Assembly (NCBI RefSeq): GCF_030247195.1
Contig: NC_080672.1
Location: 399,917,037 to 399,981,036 of the forward strand
DNA from: Topomyia yanbarensis
Taxonomy: Eukaryota > Arthropoda > Insecta > Diptera > Culicidae
Direction of reading: 5' to 3'
DNA: 64,000 nucleotides
This document shows positions 33,970-46,661 of the stretch, piece after piece. Within the stretch, counting starts at the first letter, position 1, and each line of letters starts with the position of its first letter. The position numbers and the translations under genes are program-made. The notes under the pieces are model-generated. The model was given only the letters and a program-made list of their open reading frames with translations, did not search any database and had not been told where the DNA came from.

Positions 33970-36070
33970 TAAAACTTGTGTGCACTGTTAGTGCTCTAAA
34001 TTGGACACAGTTGTGCGTGGAAGATCGAGATTGCATGCTTGCTTGTGTGTATCATCGCGAAGGGCTCGAGCATTTTTATGGTAACGTGTTAGAATGCGTG
34101 GGCGTTTGTAGCATGTTTGTAATTTCGTGTGTATAAATTCGATTTCATAGCCATGGCAATTCGCATATTAGCATGTGTCCATAAATGATCGCGCGAACCG
34201 GCAATCTGGAACTTAATTTTCGGTAAATGATGCTAGATGCTAGAAGAGAGCGAATTTCCCAATCACAAGAGTTCCTGGTTATGTCGTGATGTAAAGTGCA
34301 TATCAGCAACCTAGGCTGCTAGAATCGAGGGTAGGGACTTCTGGACGTGACCGACTCGTGATTGTGCGAACACGGCTGTTTGTAGGTTTGCGTTTGAGAC
34401 CGCTTTTATAAGTTTATACGTAATCACCGGGCCGTTTTCATGTTTGCGAGATCACGAGCCTAGAAGTGTGAGATTGATCGCAAGCGATCGAGCGATTGTA
34501 TGTTAATGTGTTTGATTGCGTGGGCTTTTGTGTGTCGTGTCTGCTAGTGTATATGGTACTTTACTTGTATAAATTCGATAGTATGACCGTGTTATCATTT
34601 GCATATTCACGTGGATTTTTGAATATTCGCACTGACCGCGAGTCTGATGTGTAATGTTGTGTGTACGGTGTTAGAAGTGAAGACGTGGACTTAGGGTGCT
34701 AGGACCAAGTGTTCCTATTCACAATTGCGTTAAAATGCGCCTTTGTATAATCGCACTCGAGACCGCGTTTATATCATAAGTGAGTTTTAATGTTTGCCAG
34801 CTAACGGGCGTAATTTTGCTTGGATGATCGCAATTGCATTTTCGAGATTGTCACCAGGGTTGCATTATCGCGTAGGACTAGGACTAGAGCGTTTGTATAT
34901 TAACGATGTTGATCACGTGGCGTGTGTCTAGTTATGTAACTGGTTTGTATACCCATGTAACAGCTTGAATGTTCGTGCGAACCGCGAATTTTAATGTGTG
35001 CGGCTCAGATCTAGAAGGAAGGAAGTTCCCCCATATCCTTAATGTACCCGACTTTGGCACCCTAGAACTTCTAGCCTATTTGAGTTTTTTTAAGACCAAA
35101 ATTTAATCTAGCCTGCTAGGATCAAAAATATAAGCTTCCAAACGTGATCGATTCATGTTCGCGTGGGAACGAACGGGCGTTGGTATAGTCGCACTTGGGA
35201 CGGCGTTTATAAATTCCTAAGTGCAGACAAATCGGCATGTTCGGATTTACGTTTCAACCACATTTTATCAGAATCTGACGTCAACTTAGTGCTAGGACTA
35301 AGCTAGCGCCAGATTGATGCTAGCTCCAAAAAACGAAAACACTATTTGTGTTTCTGAGCAAACCCCTATTCATACCGGATGTCCCGCAAAATTGGCTTGA
35401 TCACCGAGGTGTTTCCATGCATGCGAGATCGCGGGCGTACATCTCGGGCTTACACGATCGTGATTATGCAGACGATCGTGATAACATGGACGCATGCGTG
35501 ACAATATTTATATTATCGCGACGGACACGAGCGTTTATATTTTAACCTGTTTTATCGCATGGGCGTTCTTATATCGCGTATGGATGTGTATTGCTTAACT
35601 TCGCGGGTTTGAATTCGTTTATATAACCGAGTAGTCGCTTTCATTTTTCCGTCCACTTTTGAGTGTTCGCGTGAGCCGACATTCTGATCTATAATTTTTA
35701 GTGTATTTTGAATGAGGGAAGAAAGTGAACTCCCTTTTTTCACCGTGATCTACAACTATGGTGCCCTGCGAGTTGTTGTATGGTGTATATAAGTTCCGTG
35801 TTTTAGAGTAGGAACTCCTGCACGAGTATGTTTCATGATCGCGCGAAAGAGTGCGTTTGTATGTCAACACATGAGACCATGCTTATAAATCCGTAAGTGC
35901 TACCACGTTAACTTAATCGCAAGAACGTTTGTATAATTACGAGATCGTGGGCGTAGTTGTGTTTATGAACGCGTTTGTGACTGAGTTTGAAATATCGCGA
36001 CAGGTTCGAGCACTTGTATGTGTTCTTTTAACCGTGTGGATATTTGGATCGCTATTCGTTTGGATATTCC
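33970..36070. repeat. CG-rich diverged long tandem array 2
   Basis: It uses the same words as 24700-26110: tgtatcatcgcgaag at about 34049 (24755 in array 1), gtgaccga(c/t)tc near 34347, gcgtttgagaccgc near 34390, gagttcctggttatgtcg near 34268, and catgatcgcgcgaa near 35835. Spacing is looser, about 700-800 bases between equivalent words, and divergence is greater. I found no hAT-type ends around this block. The sequence is not coding. Confidence 0.65.
35263..35360. repeat. Dispersed 100-bp repeat, copy 1
   Basis: Contains atcagaatctgac, actaagctagcgcc, attgatgctagctcc and tttgtgtttctgagc. The same words in the same order occur at 36971-37080 and 47336-47450. It lies inside array 2. Confidence 0.65.
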
Positions 36071-36159
36071 TGTGTTATTTTGAGTGTGGCCAAGAAAGGA
36101 AATCGCACCACAAAAAAATATCCTCTATGAATTTTATTCTACCTAGTCCAAGTCATCAG

Positions 36160-37660
36160 AAATGTTAAAAAAATGTTTTTTGCGAACAACTTTATTGAAG
36201 TCCAAAAACCTCAATTTATAGAATACTTGAAGTTATAAACCGTTGTGTATGAATGAACCCTTAAAAACCGTGTTTAAGGTTTAACTGAGAAAGCTTGGAA
36301 AAACGGTCATCTTGAAAAACGGAAAAAAGCAGTTTTTTTCTGAAACCATTGGAAAAATCTTCATGAAAATCAATCAGCAATACTCTACCAATGATCGGGG
36401 CACATAGATTCATTTTCATGAAAATTTTCCCAACGATGTGAGGAAAACTGCTTTTTTCGTTTCCCAAGATAGCCGCTTTTTGAGGCGTACTCACTTGAAA
36501 CTTAACGCAACATCTTAAATATCGTTTATAAAGCTTCAGCAGGTCCCAGACAGTTATTCATCTTATCGTATCTTTTCAGAAAAGATCATCGGTGTATCTC
36601 TTGCGACTTAGTAACTTAACGAAAGTTTAAAATGTTAAAACTTTTGAACGGGCATCCAACTCTAATTGCAATTAGAAGTGTTATCCTACAACCCTATAAA
36701 ACTCAATAGAGTTGGCTTGTCTCTTGTTGTCTCCTCTATAACTCTACTACAGATGATTTAAAAAAAACTAGTGTTTTTCAAAAAATGTCCAATAACTAAA
36801 TAACAAAATACTCGAGACAGAAAAAGAACATGCGTTAATGGAAATTGTGTATTTTGACGATTGAAAGAACTTTGTAGAATGCATAAAAATCACAGGAAAG
36901 TTAATTGAAAGGATATTTAAAAAAATATTTTTGAGTGTCATCCAAATATAACAAGTTATAACTCATACTTAGTTGTGTTTCGGCTTCGCCTCATCAGAAA
37001 CCGACACTAACTTATTGTCGGAATAGATTAGCGCCGGCTTGACGCAAATCCCTTAAAACTAAAACACACTTTGTGTTTCAATCGAACGACTGATCAAACG
37101 TGATGTTCGAGCAGAAGCTTCAGAATATAGCATAAGTTATAACTTCTAAAATGTTTGAAAAAGATACTTAGTTTGTACAGCAAACAAATTCGCGAAAGCA
37201 ATCTCAACACCTTTTCCATGGATGTCAGATCTTTTCTACTACCAATAATCTGAACATCTTACTTTTGGGAGGATCAACCACTAAAATGATAGCAGCTAAA
37301 ACAAAAGACATTGTATTCCAAAACACTATTGACGTAAACTCAGCCATTTTAACGTAATCAACCAATCACTATTTGAAATACGTATTTATTAAAAATTACT
37401 TCGAGAATACACAAGTTCAGGCAATGTTGTAGTATAAAAAGTTGCCCATTTTGATGATACAAACCTTTTTACGGACCGCACCCAACTTGTAGGATTGAAA
37501 AGCTATATTAATGAATTTGCTTTAATGGAGTCATCCACGAACAACCAGCAATATAGTTTTCAATATTAAAGATGAACAACTTGTTGTCTTCAGCAAAGTT
37601 CTTGGCAAAAGTTTTTTCTACAACTTTGCTGAATACATAAGCTTAATATATGTACATGCA
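36160..37660. repeat. Diverged relative of the hAT element at 46662-48579
   Basis: It shares with that element the word series ctcatcagaa.ccgacactaac, agcgccg, ggaggat(c/t)aaccactaaaat versus ggaggattaaccgtcaaaat, and a cttcagcaaagtt word. The order relative to each other is only partly conserved and no CAGTGGCG ends were found, so limits are approximate. Confidence 0.45.
36971..37080. repeat. Dispersed 100-bp repeat, copy 2
   Basis: Contains tttcggcttcgcctcatcag, ccgacactaactta, ttagcgccgg and cactttgtgtttc, as in 35263-35360 and 47336-47450. Confidence 0.65.
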
Positions 37661-39774
37661 AGAAAGTTGTAATGTCCACAAATTCCTCCGGAGACGTCAT
37701 TATCCCATCAATCCAATCAGCCTGCGTGAGGGTATTTTATGTCTTCGGGAGTTGTATTCTAATATTACCCACTACTTTGTTTTTAATTATCTTATTTAAT
37801 AAGTATTTGGCCATCTACTATTTCGACCATTATAGGTCCCGGTCTTTGGATCGCACATGTTGCACAATTACACACTTCGAAAGTCACGTAGTGCACTGAA
37901 CGCACATCGTTTTGAAATTCCGACGAAACCGCCCTAAAGCTTCAGACGGTCGCCTAAATATAGATAATGGCGCGACTACCAGAGGGTTATCCATGCAAGT
38001 GATACGACAGTTTGTTAGTCTCGACTCACCAAAACTGATACATTATTGTGAATTCTGTTTCGGTCGGATTTCTCAACCGAATACATAATCAATATTTGTA
38101 CAAGAAAGACCTTCCAATCAATTCCTGTCACGTTGCTGACCTAAAATTCGTGTTGACACAAAATTTAAACTACCCCAAAACAGAGCATCCAAAGAAAGGT
38201 ACAAATAAAACACAGATCTCTTGCGATGTTAAACAATCAATTATCCCTTGTTATGTGTCTGAATTGTATTGCCCTCAGAAAAGAAAACCCTTACTAATGA
38301 ATCCGTTCTGTTGCGTTGCATTGGTTTGCTAGCGACATCATTTCGAGATGTTTACTGACCCTAGATCCCCCATCCTGAAATGCCCCAATTATTGTCAATG
38401 AAGTAAACGATCTGCCAAGTCTCTGTCTAATTTTTCTTTTTTTCTCGCACCTTTCCACACAAAAGAAAAAAAACTGAAAAAAACTAATGAACAACAGTCA
38501 CCTTTCGCCGCCAGCAGGGAGGGGAAAAGAACAACTCCACGGGAAAAGCAGGAAATAAAAATAACTATAAATCCTAATTTTCCTCCTCACTCAAACGCCT
38601 CGCCCCTCTCATCGCGAATCCTTTGTTGCTTTAAGCACGGTTGGCTGCGGAAGCAGCAGCGTGGGGGAAAAATCTTCGAATAAAAGCAACAGCTCAAGGA
38701 GGGATAAAATAAATTTCACCAAATTGTTTTCATCGCTTTTCCGCCCTTCTACTTTACTGCTCGTAGCGGCAAAAGCTCTCGAGCTACAGATATCCTACGG
38801 ACAACGAAAGCGCTACTGTGCCAGTCGGGTGATTTGTTGCGAATTCCACCGAGAAGGGAAAGTAACGTTGCGAATCGTAAATGGAGCAGCAAACTGTTGC
38901 TCCTCTCTCAACGGGCGAAACGATTCGCGGGGGCTTCGCAACATAAGCGGAAGTAGATTTCTTTTTCCCGCTTACCAGATTCGACGGCGCGGAAGATTCA
39001 AGTTAAGAATTTAATGCCCTCCGGTCCCCCTTTCGGGGAGTGGGGTAGCAGGAATTTCCGCCGCACTGGTTGGCACTCGGAGATCCGAGTCACTATTTAG
39101 TAGAGAAACGAATGGGCACTTTTCCAGGTGGTAGCCGAAAATGACACCAAAACGATTCGCGAGTGGTGATGTTGGGGTGAAAAGAAAGTACCGAATAAAA
39201 ATGGCCTTAATGGCTGTATAAAATTTCAGGTAGGGCTTTTAATTGACATAATAACGACACAATTGCTTCCTGCGGCATTAGCATTCCAGCTTGAAGGACG
39301 TGAACCATTAGTTGTTGTGAAATGTGCAAATGTACTGACCTGTACATAAAGATAGACTGTGACAGGTAAAATTGGCACTTACAGTTATGTCTGCACCTGG
39401 AGTTGATTTTTGTTTGTTTTCCGAGTGGACTATTACATTAAAAATAAATCTGTTCCACTGGTGTTTATTGTTTACAAGTCTTTAATGTATTCGGATTAAG
39501 GGAACGCATTTCAGTTGTCTAATTGTTGTGCTGAAATTACTCGTTTTTTGGAGTGTATTTATATCCAACGTGGGTTGTTTGGTTATAGTTTGAAATGGCT
39601 CTCTGCCATGGTACGGTGATTACCATCAAAATTTGACTAACATTATGCATGTAAAAATTTGACGCGATGTGTGTACTTTTATTGCACCTCATATTATAAA
39701 CAGTACAAGCGGACTGTCAAAAATGGACAAATGAAATGATTTTTTAACGTCAGCGAAAAATATTCATTTGAATA
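37661..39774. other. Non-coding DNA, partly single-copy-looking
   Basis: Short frames at 37672-37899, 38048-38332 and 38661-39014 have no domain. The part at 38500-39230 has more balanced composition than its surroundings and no repeat structure, so it could be host single-copy DNA. No splice or promoter call is justified. Confidence 0.4.
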
Positions 39775-39871
39775 CCCAAGTAGCATTTATAGTTTTTTAG
39801 TATGCTACAAGTGCAATCTAAGTTTTAAGAGGTTCTTTAAGAGTGCCTTAAAACCACAAATGTTACTAGGG
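39775..39871. mobile_element. 97-bp MITE with CCCAAGTA(A/G)CA ends, copy 2
   Basis: CCCAAGTAGCATTT and AAATGTTACTAGGG are inverted repeats with one mismatch, flanked by TA on both sides. Length and internal words (tgctacaagtgcaatctaag, aaaacc) match 20392-20488. Confidence 0.8.
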
Positions 39872-39887
39872 TACTTTACGGTAAAGA

Positions 39888-40010
39888 CTTTTCCCCAATG
39901 CAAATAATGCATTACATCGTATATTTTGAATTAGAATCATGCCTTTTTTGTAAACCAAATATAGATTTAGCATTATACCAACACAACATAATGCATGATT
40001 AACCGTTACG
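39888..40010. repeat. Dispersed repeat, copy 1 (copy 2 at 41305-41440)
   Basis: ccaatgca, gcattacatc, gaattagaatcatgcctt and gcattataccaacaca occur in the same order and spacing at 41305-41440. The inner part can fold: caatgc(a/g)aa.aaggcat pairs with atgcctt..tt.gcattg in the second copy. Confidence 0.7.
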
Positions 40011-41304
40011 TGTCTGACGTAACAATTCTAATTCATCTCGCTTTAATAGGTACTACAATGATAATTTAACAACAAGTATAGGCGTTTCTAATAGAAAATC
40101 ATCTCAGGAATTTAATGGTTTATTTCGATTTGAGAAATAATGATTATATAAAAGGTAACCAATAAAATCAATATAACTAAGCTGTTTAACGCAGACTTAT
40201 TTACATTCAGAGTGCCATCTCTTTATCGGTAAAAGCGTGTTGAAGGATCTCATCTAGTATAACTGACGTAGAATTTTATCAAGTTTTAAAAAATCATAGT
40301 GCCATCTTGCGTCGTTTTGCGCCAAAGGTTGATATTTAAACATTTGTTAAATTAGTTTTTTTTTGTAGAAACGCGTGGTATTTTTAATTTCATGAAGGTT
40401 TGCATTATTATTCAGCGGTGGATTTCTTTTTCTGAACGCTGCTTGTAAATTCAGGGTTTGGGGCGATTTCCTTGATACAAATATAAGTATGCCTTAACCG
40501 TCTTGCAACTATGACTCGTGTTTCTACATTTTCACAGTTATCTGCAGTATAGAAAAATTCAAATAAATAGAAGCCAACGAGGCAAACTAACTGCAACTAT
40601 TATTATATCTTTCCATGAATCCTATCTCTTTGGTAGGTATTGGTCATTAGCTTTACTGGGACCGATGTAAGGTAAACACGTGAGTGTGGGAAGTGTTCTT
40701 TTTTACCCGATTTTTAGTTATTAGCCAGTAACGCAACATTTATTTTCAAGTGCAAACTCCCTATTGAATCTATCACAATCAACAATCAAATTCAAAATCT
40801 CCCTCAATAATTCACTTCCAAGTTGACGAGAGCTTCATGCAAAAACGCTCACGCCTCTATTTCAAAGCATACACATACAGTGCAAATTATGCTCAGGATA
40901 TTTTCGTACGTAAAACCATGTCATGTAAACCCGCAAGGATAGATATTCATATCATCATTGGAATTGAAAATCGATGGAAAAGTATTGAGCGACTTATCTG
41001 CAGTATGCATCGTATGAGCAACTGTAAATAGAGCATAGTAGGGCATGATTTGAGATCTTCATCAAAATCAAATAAACCTGTCATTTTTAATAGCTTTGGC
41101 GACAACTAATAATAAACCAATAAACAAAAATTTAAGGTATTCTTTTATAACTATTCTAAACGCATACGTTCATAAATTAGTACATGAGCATTATCTCTTA
41201 AAGAGCTATGAAGGAATGATTTTTTCTACGATGGTATTCAGATTGGACTGAAGATCTACAAACAAATATATAAAATTACATCATTATTTATTCTCCACAC
41301 CCAA
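40011..41304. other. AT-rich spacer, nothing recognised
   Basis: Short open frames only (40408-40596 minus, 40837-41031 plus), with no recognisable content. Confidence 0.4.
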
Positions 41305-41440
41305 AACAATTTCCCAATGCAAAAAAGGCATTACATCCTTTCGTGCATATTCCGAATTAGAATCATGCCTTCTTCGCATTGTAGACCAAGCATAGCTACG
41401 GCATTATACCAACACAGCTTGATTCATGATGAAATAAATT
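41305..41440. repeat. Dispersed repeat, copy 2
   Basis: Direct-orientation relative of 39888-40010 with an internal inverted repeat (caatgcaaaaaaggcat versus atgccttcttcgcattg, two mismatches). Confidence 0.7.
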
Positions 41441-41996
41441 GATTGAGAATACACGCTACCATATTATCTGCCCGCATGTAAATGTATTAGTTGGTTTTGC
41501 TTGCTGAGTCTGCCAAAAAAGCGGTGTATTCTATACATGAATTCCTCTGTGGTGTATGTAAGAACTTGTCTTCATACACAGTTACGCTTTTTTGTCTGCG
41601 AACAGCGCAATTCCAACCACACTAAACGCGTTAACAGTTTACATTCACGAGAGTGTGTGATATACGCGTTATTTTTCCCTAGCGAATGGCTTTTGCCGTA
41701 AAATCATCGCTCTCTCATTTTATGCTTCAGAGAAGAGTGGAAGAAAATGATTTGTGCTCAGATTGATTTGCAATGATCGTTGACCAGGGCGATGATGTGC
41801 GCTCAAGAGGATGACATGGCGTAGACAACATAAAAAAAAACTTTGTAACAAAATTAACGAAATTTGTCTAAATACAAACGAGAAGCACTTTAGTTTCGAT
41901 CAAATAAGAGACCCCCATTGATCGGTTGAAAAACGATGTTACCTATTGAGTTCTACAAGATAACGACACGAATGAACTTATGATGAATGAAGTTCA

Positions 41997-42123
41997 TGTT
42001 TGACAATTCTCGGTGGTTTGTTTACTTTGTCAATAGCGTGAGAGCGAGTGCAACGGGTGCTCATCTGTTACATTTGAACTCATGTAACTCCCATGTAAAC
42101 AAACCACCGAGAATTGTCAAACA
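41997..42123. repeat. Perfect 28-bp inverted repeat around a 71-bp loop
   Basis: 41997-42024 (tgtttgacaattc to ttgttta) is the exact complement of 42096-42123. The match continues imperfectly outward through gttca/tgaac words. It is the size and shape of a small snap-back MITE; no clear target duplication. Confidence 0.75.
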
Positions 42124-43336
42124 ATGTTCATCCGGCTCGTTTTGTGGGGTTATGTCGGTTAGTGTAAAACCTAATTGTCAAACTCTGTATGTAGAGATAG
42201 GGATGCCAGTTACTTGTGTGCGCTGGATTCGCATGTTAGGGAAATAATACAAACTGAAATGAGTAACTGCCACTGCTGCTCAAAAGTGCAAAACCATGTC
42301 ATCACTGCCCTTATAGTTTATGATACTTTAAACTTAAATACTTTTACTGCGAAATACTGATATGATATCACCTGAAATACTGAAATACTGTTGATATGAG
42401 GAATGCCTGAAATGATTGGCGGACGGCTTCTATCAGACAAATGTTGAAATTTGTTAGCCCAATGTTATAGGTAACTTTCTCCTGCGTATAGTGCGCTTAA
42501 AAAACCATTAATCATTATTAACATTTATGAACCTATCTAGTGGCTACAACTCGCATATCGCTGGTAAATTTAGGGTCAAGAGAACGCCGAAAGCTCAACG
42601 TAAAATCAACACATAATCATCACCCACACCCCATCAGTTTGATGATGCTATAAACTGTTCTCTCCAATATGCAGCATGTGATTAGTAGAAAGGCGAAATG
42701 GAAACAGGTCCTTGAGCGTGTATTAGTATTTTCAGAGCGCACATGTATTAGAGTGGAGTTGTCCTTTACATGTGTATTAGTGCGGAGTCATTTCAATACT
42801 AATACTCCGATATCGTTAAATTCACTAATATATTCCCAACTATGGGTTTGTGTAAGTTTCTGTGGTGCAATCGCTATTTAATGCATTTTTGTCCCGGGCC
42901 AATATCGCTTTCTATGTATTATACCAGTTACAATGCAAAATTGTAATTCATACGGTTCGCGTTTTGGGTGCAGATTTCGATAAATTGGAACCACCCTAGC
43001 TAACTCGTTACTAAGGACTACCCTAAGGAATCAAAATGTTTCTGTTCACTTACGAAGTATCTGTTTTGAGAAGTTAATAAAATTCACTTTTGCGAAATTA
43101 AAAAAAAAAAAACTTTTAGTGCCACCGTAGGCTGTCTAATTTTCATTTTAGCATCCTAATCTAATCAAAATCGGGTTCAGCGCACCAAAATTACCCTTAG
43201 ATGATATTTTCAGGCATTTTAAACTACTTTTGAGGTTTTGTCCAGCTTTTGTGTGGAGTAGATCCACTGTGCACTGGTTGGCGATTGGGTCGGCCAGCAG
43301 CGATTGACTTGAATGCAAACTTGGATGCAATGGTGA
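42124..43336. other. AT-rich spacer, nothing recognised
   Basis: No recognisable coding or repeat structure apart from gaaatactg words repeated near 42350-42390. Confidence 0.4.
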
Positions 43337-43865
43337 CTCACACGCAGAAGAATCAGGCCTTTTTGAATCAACAAAACGTTTAGTTGAATCTAAAACGTGG
43401 CGAATGACTTTCAAACAAACGTTTTTCGAAAGCATGTTTTTGATTTAGTTCAACAAATACTTCTGTTTACAAAGAAAAAAAAATAGTTAAAATGGAAACC
43501 TTGTTGAATCAAAACAAAATTTGTTAGATCTAACTAATCCTCTTGTTAAAAACTAACAGAATCTGTTTAATTACAACTAAATTTGAGTTGTTCTCTCCTT
43601 TGGATAATACAAAACATTTGTTTTTGTTTCTTCGAACTTGTTTGTTCGGTTAAACTTATCATGATTTTGTTGTTTCAAACGAAATATTTGTTGAAACTAT
43701 TGAAAAGCCAACAAATGAATTTGTTCGTAATTTCAAGCAACAGCATTGATTGAATCAAACCTGAATCTTGTTTATCACTATATCAAATGGGAAAATTTTT
43801 ATTGTAAAAAAAATTGTAAAAACCAAAATTTGTTTATTTTTACAAAAAAAATCTGTGTGCACGCA
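43337..43865. mobile_element. Possible 0.5-kb MITE with CACACGCAGA-like ends
   Basis: cacacgcagaagaa at the left and, in complement, gcacacagatttttt at the right are similar, and the interior is dense in caacaaa, gttga and tttgtt words in both orientations. The ends match only over about ten bases, so the call is tentative. Confidence 0.35.
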
Positions 43866-44592
43866 TTCGAACCTGTATGTGATGGTGATTTTTAACGTAT
43901 TTTCATTCTAATATTTACACAGGTTTTTCGGGAATGTTTTTTCTAGCTTATATTCTCTGTGGTTTTCTTTATCACAAAAAGACCGAAGGATTCTAATGAA
44001 GTAGATGCTTCAGCCGACTCAGTAGCTTTTTAAATTTTTCGCCATGATTTGGTCACAGCATTCATGGATTGGCCTCTGCCTAGTGCATAAAAGCAAGGCC
44101 GGCGAAACACTTTTTTCCCGAGTGGGTAGTAAGATTCGGAGTGATTTCTACTCGTAATGACGAAGATTCTGTACACCATGTCTGAACTGTAAGTGGAAGT
44201 GAAAATGAAAATTTCCGAATAATACCTGGTGGATATTTGGAAAGACCCTTTGTTAACGGGCTGTGTGACCGACGGCGCAGCGAAAAAGTGTTTGTTGATT
44301 ACTGATACCACAAATGTTTCACCGCTAAGTACCAATTACTCTATTGTTTTAAATTTCGTAGCATTAATTTTCTGTTTCCTCCGATAAAACCTTCTTTGCG
44401 TGGGTACTGAAGCCCGCATGATAGTGGTGACTAATGGGAAGGTATCTCCGACAACAGACAGCCCCTCTGGCTCAACGGAGGTCGATTTGAATATTTATCC
44501 GATCGCAAAATAATGCCGATAAATCTCCTTTTCGATATAAATTATATTCATCTAATACAACAGGCCCCTGGAAGGATTACTTCTGACCCGAA
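43866..44592. other. Spacer, nothing recognised
   Basis: The 101-residue minus frame at 44030-44335 has no recognisable domain. No repeats noted. Confidence 0.35.
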
Positions 44593-46661
44593 TATAACCC
44601 ATTTAACATCATCGATATATCGTGTAAACTAAATAAACAACACTCAGCCGTGTACGAATATTTTGTCTACGTACCCGTCTGGGAAGTATAGATTGATGGT
44701 GCAGTCTGCAACAGGAACCTTAATTGCGAAATATGGTGTTGGCTCCTTCCAAAACCCATTGCTTCAGACAGTGAATATTCTGGTCTGCAAATAATGCGTT
44801 CAGCATAAATCGAGGAGTATGAGAACATATTTTCAATCATCATGACGAGCCTTTCGTCGGATCTACTCTTCCAAATTTTGCTCTTTTGAACGGGCTCGTC
44901 TACATGTTCGCTTTTTTGTGCCTCAAGGCATGCCGTTATTGCGAACTATTGGGCCATACAGCTACCCAATGTAGAAACGTAGAAACCATGACTAATTTCT
45001 ACTCTCCCGTGTACACTAAATAACGGGAGTCTGACAATCCCATTGAGGGAATATGTTCTAATGTGCCTATAAATTTCCGAAAAAAAAAGAAAAATCATTT
45101 CCTCTCCTAAACTGCTCCGTAAAGTCCTGAGAGTGTGCTTTGATGGGTGCTATTGCAAAACCGAAATGAGTGGCTCCTCATCTCGGAAACTAACAGGAAT
45201 TTTCTTCATGAGACATCGAAAACCCCAAGTTTCCCAATATTTCACTCCCATGATTTTCCTAGGTTTAACACGAAATATTTGGTTAACTTCCGACGTAGAT
45301 CTTCTACAACTTTGCATTATTCCAAGCCAAATTAATCCTCGGTACCAGAAATTGAAGTTGTCAAGTCCGAATCAAAGGCAGATATTGTTCCCCATATACA
45401 TCGCACCTCAGCAGGTTCAAGAAGACTTTAACTCCCACGGTATGCCATAGGGTTGTCTTCACGTTGATTTATCTTACTGCATGATATTCGCGACAATTTC
45501 AATATGATCATGACTACTCCAACACCGCGGCCAAGCGTGTTGGATTTATCATTGTAATCGACCTCAATTAGTGTTCCTATTCATTGGAACAGCTACGCGT
45601 CTACTATATCCGAAACAATCGAATCAAAACAAGAAATTCCCCCGGTGAAAGCATACAAGGTTTTAACTGGCTTGATTATCGACACTGCGATAAAAGGTCA
45701 GACGAAACGAGATCCTGCGCAAACAGTAGTGGACGGTCTCCCACTTCGTGATGGGTAGAGAGCACTCCGAACTGTACGCGAAAAGGCCCTATAAGGACTT
45801 TTTGAAAGTCGGATCGCCCAATTTTTTTCGAATATATGCAACGTTTGAAACACAAATGAAAAACTTGATGAATGCTAAAAACGCGGTTATTGGCACCGGT
45901 TTGTCGTCGGATTAACGAGAAAAATAATGTTTCATCTGGTGGCTAGGTTCAACGTTGTGTATTCTACTCAACCGTTGATCGGAATACACGGAACCAATAA
46001 TCTTTTTTTCGGCGCTAACAGCATTCCATATAGATCTACACTCAAACAATTGATGTTTCGCGATGAAATGATAATACGTTATTTAAACGAAACGATAGCA
46101 CAAATTTATCTGACAGCAAAGATGCTCGCGCTAAGCATGTGCGCATGTCACCGTAGTGTTCGTTAGATGATGACAGCTATGCACCGCTTCTATGCTAATT
46201 ATTATGACAGTAGTAGTGAGAGTGATCATAAAAGAGGCTGTGCTGCATACATTCTCCCCATAAAACTGATGGTTTTATATTTACCCATCAACGACCATGA
46301 TCACATCGTTACAGTTCTAAGGATGCTCTCCATTCGATGGAGCATGAAAGGAACTCGTGGCATTTCCTGGGGAAAACATGGGAGTTGCTTAGTTCTTTAT
46401 CTGAAAAATCATATCAGATTGCCATAGTTTGAATTCTTTTGCATTGCTCCATTCCGGGTAATGAGAAAGCGGACACTTAGATTAGAATGGTAATGAGAAA
46501 AGGCGACCAGATAGGGATTAGAAGGTAATATTCATGGAAGATCGCGTAGCTTCAAAGAGTCTTTCAGTATTTCTTATCAGAGGACGCTCGTAAATTGGCA
46601 AATTTCGTGGAACAATGGAAGTTTAGGAGTGTCAAAGGCACGAACAAGTCTTGGTTCAAGG
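44593..46661 (+). pseudogene. I/jockey-like LINE remnant: ORF1 zinc knuckle to RNase H
   Basis: Plus-strand blocks in order: VYVPVWEV and IDGAV near 44670-44705 (ORF1), a CCHC knuckle CRYCELLGHTATQC at 44931-44972, then RNase H pieces. These are YYDSSSESDHKRGCAAYI in frame 46167, then in another phase DALHSMEHERN, HFLGKTWELLSSLSEKSYQI (46316-46430) and HCSIPGNEKADT (46442-46477), with a stop after QIAIV. Endonuclease and RT are absent or unreadable, so a large internal part is lost or decayed. The ORF1 part is matched in the opposite orientation at 53837-54072. Confidence 0.78.
44931..44972 (+). pseudogene. CCHC zinc knuckle of LINE ORF1
   Basis: The codons read CRYCELLGHTATQC, an exact C-X2-C-X4-H-X4-C knuckle, which binds nucleic acid in LINE ORF1 proteins. 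All four ligands are intact although the surrounding frame has stops. Confidence 0.8.

Noticed and set aside
33345..36545. hAT element around array 2, starting at cagacccgtaggg
   Set aside because: No inverted partner end or flanking 8-mer duplication was seen.
45133..45450. 105-residue plus-strand frame
   Set aside because: It lies in the decayed LINE after the zinc knuckle. It may be ORF1 remains, but no motif is clear enough to call a separate gene.
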